From Rhodococcus koreensis (GTDB lineage: Bacteria; Actinomycetota; Actinomycetes; Mycobacteriales; Mycobacteriaceae), in NCBI RefSeq assembly GCF_900105905.1, contig NZ_FNSV01000005.1:6572001-6636000 (forward strand): a stretch of 64,000 nt of DNA, in the 5' to 3' direction. A model generated the notes under the pieces. That model worked only from the letters and a program-made list of their open reading frames with translations. It was not told the DNA's origin and did no database searches. Both the position numbers and the translations under genes were made by a program. The stretch's first letter is position 1. The number at the start of each line of letters is the position of its first letter. Of this stretch, positions 60,519-64,000 are shown one piece after another.

Positions 60519-61567
60519 GTATTCGGGTCGACGGTCCGAACTCCTATCGTCTCGACCGCGGTGACGTCGCGGAACCCGGTGAGGGGGAGGTGCTCGTCGC
60601 TCTCGACTCGGCCGGGATCTGCGGCGGCGACCTGTCGCATCTGCGTGGCCGGAACGCCGTCGCCGCGTACCCCACGGTGCTGGGCCACGAATGCGCCGGA
60701 CGCGTGTCGCGGGTGGGCCCGGGAACGAGTCTCACGGTCGGGCAGCCGGTGATGGTCTACCCGACGACGGGATGCGGCCGATGCCGCGCCTGCCGCGACG
60801 GCAGGATCAACAACTGCCCGAGTATCCGGGTGTTCGGGCTGTCCGATCCGCGCGGGTGTTTCAGTGAGGAATTCGTCGTCCCCGAGACGCAGTGCGTGCC
60901 CGTCAGCGACGCGGTGCTGGACCGTTTCGGGGCCCTCGTCGAACCGCTCGCGGTCGGCGTTCACGTCGTCCGCCGCGGCGGCGTGTCGGCGGGGGACACC
61001 GCGCTGGTCGTCGGGACCGGGGCGATCGGTCTCGCGACCACGCTGGTGGCCCGGAGCCGGGGCGTCCGGGTGCTCGGCGTCGATCGCTACGCCGAACGGG
61101 AGCGGCCCGCCCTGGCATGCGGGATGAGCGATTTCACGACGGAGTCGGGTGACGCGCTCGAGGGCTGGCTCCGGGACCGGACGGAATCGGTCGACCTCGT
61201 CTACGACACGGTGTGCTCCCAGGAATCCGCTCGGCTGGCGCTGCGGGTCCTCGCTCCGGGCGGCCGGTACGTGGCGATCGCGTCCGCGAAACCCGGGCAC
61301 GAACTGACGCTCGACTACAGCGCGCTCTACGCCCGCGAACTGTCCGTCGTGGCCTGCCGGAACTATGTGCGGCAGGACTTCGTCGACGCGGCCGAACTGC
61401 TCGAGTCGGGGCAGGTGGACGCGTCGCCGCTGCACACCGCGACGTTCGCGCTGGACGAGTTCGGCCGCGCGGTCGAGGAGCTCGAATCGAACGGCAGCAG
61501 GCACGTCAAGGTGCTGCTGACGTCGCGGAAACTGCTCGGAACGCGCGCGTTGTTGCACGGGGAGTGA
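60506..61567 (+). CDS. Zinc-dependent medium-chain alcohol dehydrogenase
   Basis: 353 residues from ATG 60506. Catalytic zinc site: CGGD (near residue 39) and GHE motif in VLGHECAGRV. Structural zinc Cys cluster GCGRCRACRDGRINNC. NAD-binding GTGAIGLATTLVA. Relatives oxidise sugar alcohols, galactonate or threonine. Overlaps the Gfo/Idh/MocA gene by 13 nt. With the transporter it likely oxidises an imported polyol or sugar acid. Confidence 0.92.
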   Translation: MSVLSIRVDGPNSYRLDRGDVAEPGEGEVLVALDSAGICGGDLSHLRGRNAVAAYPTVLGHECAGRVSRVGPGTSLTVGQPVMVYPTTGCGRCRACRDGRINNCPSIRVFGLSDPRGCFSEEFVVPETQCVPVSDAVLDRFGALVEPLAVGVHVVRRGGVSAGDTALVVGTGAIGLATTLVARSRGVRVLGVDRYAERERPALACGMSDFTTESGDALEGWLRDRTESVDLVYDTVCSQESARLALRVLAPGGRYVAIASAKPGHELTLDYSALYARELSVVACRNYVRQDFVDAAELLESGQVDASPLHTATFALDEFGRAVEELESNGSRHVKVLLTSRKLLGTRALLHGE

Positions 61568-61603
61568 GCGTCCGCGTGATCCGGGGCCGCCTTCGCGCTA
61601 CGC

Positions 61604-61617
61604 TGTAAGCGTTTCCA
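61604..61617. promoter_or_regulatory. LacI-type operator candidate 2
   Basis: TGTAAGCGTTTCCA lies 24 bp before the preferred LacI start, a good place for autoregulation. Confidence 0.65.
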
Positions 61618-61640
61618 CCCTTCACTGGGTGGACGAGGCA

Positions 61641-62681
61641 ATGGCGACGAGAGATGCAGAGGCAACGATGGCGGATCAGACCCGAGTGCCCGCGAGCCGT
61701 CGCGTCACGATCAACACCGTAGCGAAGGCCGCCGGCGTCTCGATCGCCACCGTCTCCCGCGTCATGAGCGGCAGCTCGTCGGTGACCCCGGACCTCGCGG
61801 CCCGGGTGCACAAGGTCGCCGACGAGCTGTCCTACCGGCCCAGCAGCGCCGCCCGCGGACTCGTCCTCGGGTCGCTGAGAAACATGGGCGTGATCCTGCC
61901 CGACCTGGCCAACGCGTACTTCTTCGACGTCGTCAAACAGATGCACCACGGCGCCACCGCCGACGGATACCGCATGCTCGTCGCCGACTACTCCGGTGAC
62001 GCGGCCGACGAACTCGCCACCGCGCTCGACCTGCTCGGCCAGGTCGACGGTCTCGTGCTGCTCTCGTCGAGGATTCCGACGAGCGGGCTGAAGGAACTCG
62101 CCAGGCAGTCGACGCCCGTCCTGCTCGTCAACCGGGTGGAGCTGGGGGTCGATCTCCCCATGGTCGCGGTCGACAACTTCACCCCGATGATGGAGCTGTG
62201 CGGGCACCTCGCGAAGCTCGGCCACCGCCGGATCGTCTACGTCAAGGGTTCGGACCTGGCCTGGCAGAACCGCGAGCGGTGGCGGGCCATCGAAATGGCG
62301 AAGGTGCTCGGGATCGAGGCGACGGCGGTGCCGTCGGACGGGACCATCGAGGGTGGCTACGACGTGGTGGAGGAAGCGCTCACGCACGAGCCGACCGCCC
62401 TCGTGTGCTTCAACGACCTGACGGCGCTCGGCGTCATCTCGAAACTGCGGGAGCGGGGACTCCGTGTCCCCGAGGACATTTCGGTCACCGGTTTCGATGA
62501 CATCGACATGGCACGCCACCTGGCGCCGCGCCTGACCACGGTCGTGAGCCCCAAGATCGATCTGGGCGACCAGGCGTGGTCGCTGATGCGCGCCGCCCTG
62601 AACAACGAGACCACCACGTCTCCGCCGCTGATCTCCGCGGACGTCGTCATTCGCGAGTCGACGGGCCCCGTCCCGAGCTGA
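61641..62681 (+). CDS. LacI-family transcriptional regulator
   Basis: 346 residues from ATG 61641; an ATG at 61668 with AGAGG upstream is an alternative. HTH: VTINTVAKAAGVSIATVSRVMSGSSSVTP, then hinge helix YRPSSAARGLVLGS. Periplasmic-binding-like core has NMGVILPDLANAYFFDVV and FDDIDMARHLAPRLTTV. Probably senses a sugar, polyol or derivative and represses the flanking operons through the TGTAA-type sites. Confidence 0.94.
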   Translation: MATRDAEATMADQTRVPASRRVTINTVAKAAGVSIATVSRVMSGSSSVTPDLAARVHKVADELSYRPSSAARGLVLGSLRNMGVILPDLANAYFFDVVKQMHHGATADGYRMLVADYSGDAADELATALDLLGQVDGLVLLSSRIPTSGLKELARQSTPVLLVNRVELGVDLPMVAVDNFTPMMELCGHLAKLGHRRIVYVKGSDLAWQNRERWRAIEMAKVLGIEATAVPSDGTIEGGYDVVEEALTHEPTALVCFNDLTALGVISKLRERGLRVPEDISVTGFDDIDMARHLAPRLTTVVSPKIDLGDQAWSLMRAALNNETTTSPPLISADVVIRESTGPVPS

Positions 62682-62847
62682 CCCCGGCGTTTTCGCTCGG
62701 ACGATAGAGGCGGGGTCGGCGACAGAGCCGTCGATCATCCAGGTCACCCCGGCGCACAGTGCTGCGCCGGTGCGGTGAAGCAGGCCGACGCGGCAGTCGT
62801 CGGCGAATCGTGTTCTTCCGATAGCCGGATCAGTCTCGGAAAAATTC

Positions 62848-62861
62848 TGTAACCGCTTTCT
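62848..62861. promoter_or_regulatory. LacI-type operator candidate 3
   Basis: TGTAACCGCTTTCT lies in the promoter region of the CoA-transferase gene and matches candidate 1 at 12 of 14 bases, counting from TGTAA. Confidence 0.65.
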
Positions 62862-62933
62862 TGATGTTGTTCAGCTCACAATATAGTGTGTCAATAACCG
62901 AGGTACATGGCGTTCATGGACCGATTGGCCGAA

Positions 62934-62947
62934 TGTAAGCATTTACA
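62934..62947. promoter_or_regulatory. LacI-type operator candidate 4
   Basis: TGTAA-GCAT-TTACA has perfect 5-bp arms and sits just upstream of the CoA-transferase ribosome site, 86 bp after candidate 3. Confidence 0.6.
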
Positions 62948-62956
62948 GGAGCGGAT

Positions 62957-64000
62957 ATGACACATCCCGGACCGGGTGCCGCGGCGAGGCGCTGGACACC
63001 GACCACCGCGACACGAGCCGTGAGCGGCATCGCACCAGGATCGACGATCGCCCTCACCGGTTCGGGCGGCGGAATCCTCGAACCGGACACTGTGCTGAAG
63101 GCGCTGGAGGAGTGCTTTCTCGCGACCGGATCGCCCAGGGACCTCACGATCGTGCACGCTCTGGGCATCGGTGACCGGGTGCGCCGCGGAACCAACCACC
63201 TCGCGCACAAGGGCATGATCAAGCGGGTCATCGGCGGGCACTGGACGTGGTCGCCGACGATGATCGAACTCGTCCGCAACGACGAGATCGAGGCGTACGC
63301 ATGGCCCGGCGGCGCGATCAGTCAGCTGCTGCGGGAGATCGGCGCGCGCCGTCCCGGCCTCGTCACCGCCACCGGTCTCGACACGTTCGTCGACCCGCGG
63401 CACGGTGGCGGCAAGTTCACGCCGTCCGCCACCGAGGACCTCGTCGAACTCCTCGCGCTGGACGGTCGTGAGTATCTGCGCTACAAGCCGTTTCCCGTCG
63501 ACGTGGCCATCGTCCGCGGCGATTCCATCGACCCGTCCGGCAACGTCACGTGCTCGGGGGAGGCCGCGCAGCTCGACGCGCTGGCCGTCGCTCAGGCGGC
63601 GAAGGCCTGCGGTGGCCGGGTCATCGTCCAGGTGAAGAATCTGCTGGACCGGCCGATCGATCCACGGCTCGTGCACATCCCGGCGGTCCTGGTCGACGAC
63701 GTGGTCCACGCGCCGGCCCAATGGCAGACGTACGCAGGCGAATTCGACCCGGAACTGTCCGGCGACGCGGCGAACGCCGGCTTCGACGCGACGGACCACG
63801 ACCCGATCCGCATGCTGATCGCCCGGCGGGCCGCCGCCGAGGTTCGGGACGGCGACGTCCTGAACGTCGGCTTCGGGGTGTCCGCGCTGGTCGTGGACGC
63901 GCTCGCCGAACAGGACCGCCTGGACGACGTCACCCTCGCCATCGAGCAGGGGCTGATCGACGGCATCCCCGTCTCCGGCGACCTGTTCGGGGCCGCACGA
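62957..64000 (+). CDS. Acyl-CoA:acetate/3-ketoacid CoA-transferase (partial)
   Basis: 348 codons are visible; the gene runs off the right edge. Starts MTHPGPGAAARRWTPTTATRAV with AGGAG upstream. Family-I CoA-transferase: GSTIALTGSGGGILEPDTVL, and a catalytic Glu (E330) in LAIEQGLIDGIPVSGDLFGAA, as in YdiF-type single-chain enzymes. Transfers CoA between carboxylates. Likely handles an acid formed by the upstream dehydrogenases; a full YdiF-like protein would be about 520 residues. Confidence 0.9.
   Translation, partial: MTHPGPGAAARRWTPTTATRAVSGIAPGSTIALTGSGGGILEPDTVLKALEECFLATGSPRDLTIVHALGIGDRVRRGTNHLAHKGMIKRVIGGHWTWSPTMIELVRNDEIEAYAWPGGAISQLLREIGARRPGLVTATGLDTFVDPRHGGGKFTPSATEDLVELLALDGREYLRYKPFPVDVAIVRGDSIDPSGNVTCSGEAAQLDALAVAQAAKACGGRVIVQVKNLLDRPIDPRLVHIPAVLVDDVVHAPAQWQTYAGEFDPELSGDAANAGFDATDHDPIRMLIARRAAAEVRDGDVLNVGFGVSALVVDALAEQDRLDDVTLAIEQGLIDGIPVSGDLFGAAR

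Noticed and set aside
1..64000. CRISPR arrays, IS elements, tRNA or rRNA genes
   Set aside because: No spaced repeats, transposase genes, tRNA folds or rRNA sequence were seen on either strand.

Overview
The window is high-GC actinobacterial chromosome, most likely from a Rhodococcus of the opacus/jostii group. The strongest clue is the dye-decolourising peroxidase at 56708-57760: its catalytic residues D153, H226, R244 and N246 fall at the numbers known for R. jostii RHA1 DypB, and the rest resembles RHA1 DypB (from memory) without being identical. GTG starts, 4-nt ATGA/GTGA overlaps and gene-dense operons also fit. I see no rRNA, tRNA, IS element, phage or CRISPR array.

Layout. (1) 1-2670: a PLP amino-acid deaminase (cut by the left edge) divergent from a PfkB sugar kinase, IclR regulator and RidA. 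(2) 2675-5578: a K+-channel-like RCK protein, a frameshifted F420/FMN oxidoreductase gene, and small hypothetical and secreted proteins. (3) 5689-19682: a large Ter-type stress locus. The minus strand carries three AIM24 paralogues, a DUF475/TerC membrane protein and canonical TerD. The divergent plus-strand operon carries a helical protein, a CitE-like enzyme, a phosphoribosyltransferase, a StiP-type protein, a HAD phosphatase, a tandem TerD protein, a TerD fused to a degenerate FtsK-like domain, and a TerD-vWA protein. This matches the published comparative-genomic class of Ter-dependent stress systems with a nucleotide-like-metabolite module. (4) 19697-32741: housekeeping-like and efflux/regulator pairs (AarF kinase, F420 LLM enzyme, ArsR-PRISE reductase, MarR-FUSC, TetR-membrane protein, ferritin-VIT fusion), ending in a truncated MFS gene.

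(5) 32713-39427: a catabolic operon (BKACE/DUF849, CMD protein, MFS, acyl-CoA ligase, SDR) divergent from an AraC regulator. (6) 39648-41120: a secreted DUF4185 protein. (7) 41181-51335: organosulfur genes (three DszC/SfnB-like flavoenzymes, SfnG, SsuD, an MHS transporter) with a TetR/FAD-dehydrogenase pair among them. (8) 52153-55888: a four-gene membrane operon with a cupredoxin lipoprotein and no function I can assign. (9) 55905-57760: DypB plus its encapsulin shell. (10) 58141-64000: an MHS transporter, Gfo/Idh/MocA and Zn-alcohol dehydrogenase operon, a LacI regulator and a CoA-transferase (cut by the right edge), linked by four LacI-type operator candidates.

Many regulator genes have visible inverted or direct repeats in their promoter regions (IclR, ArsR, MarR, two TetR, AraC, LacI), so local control can be proposed for most operons.
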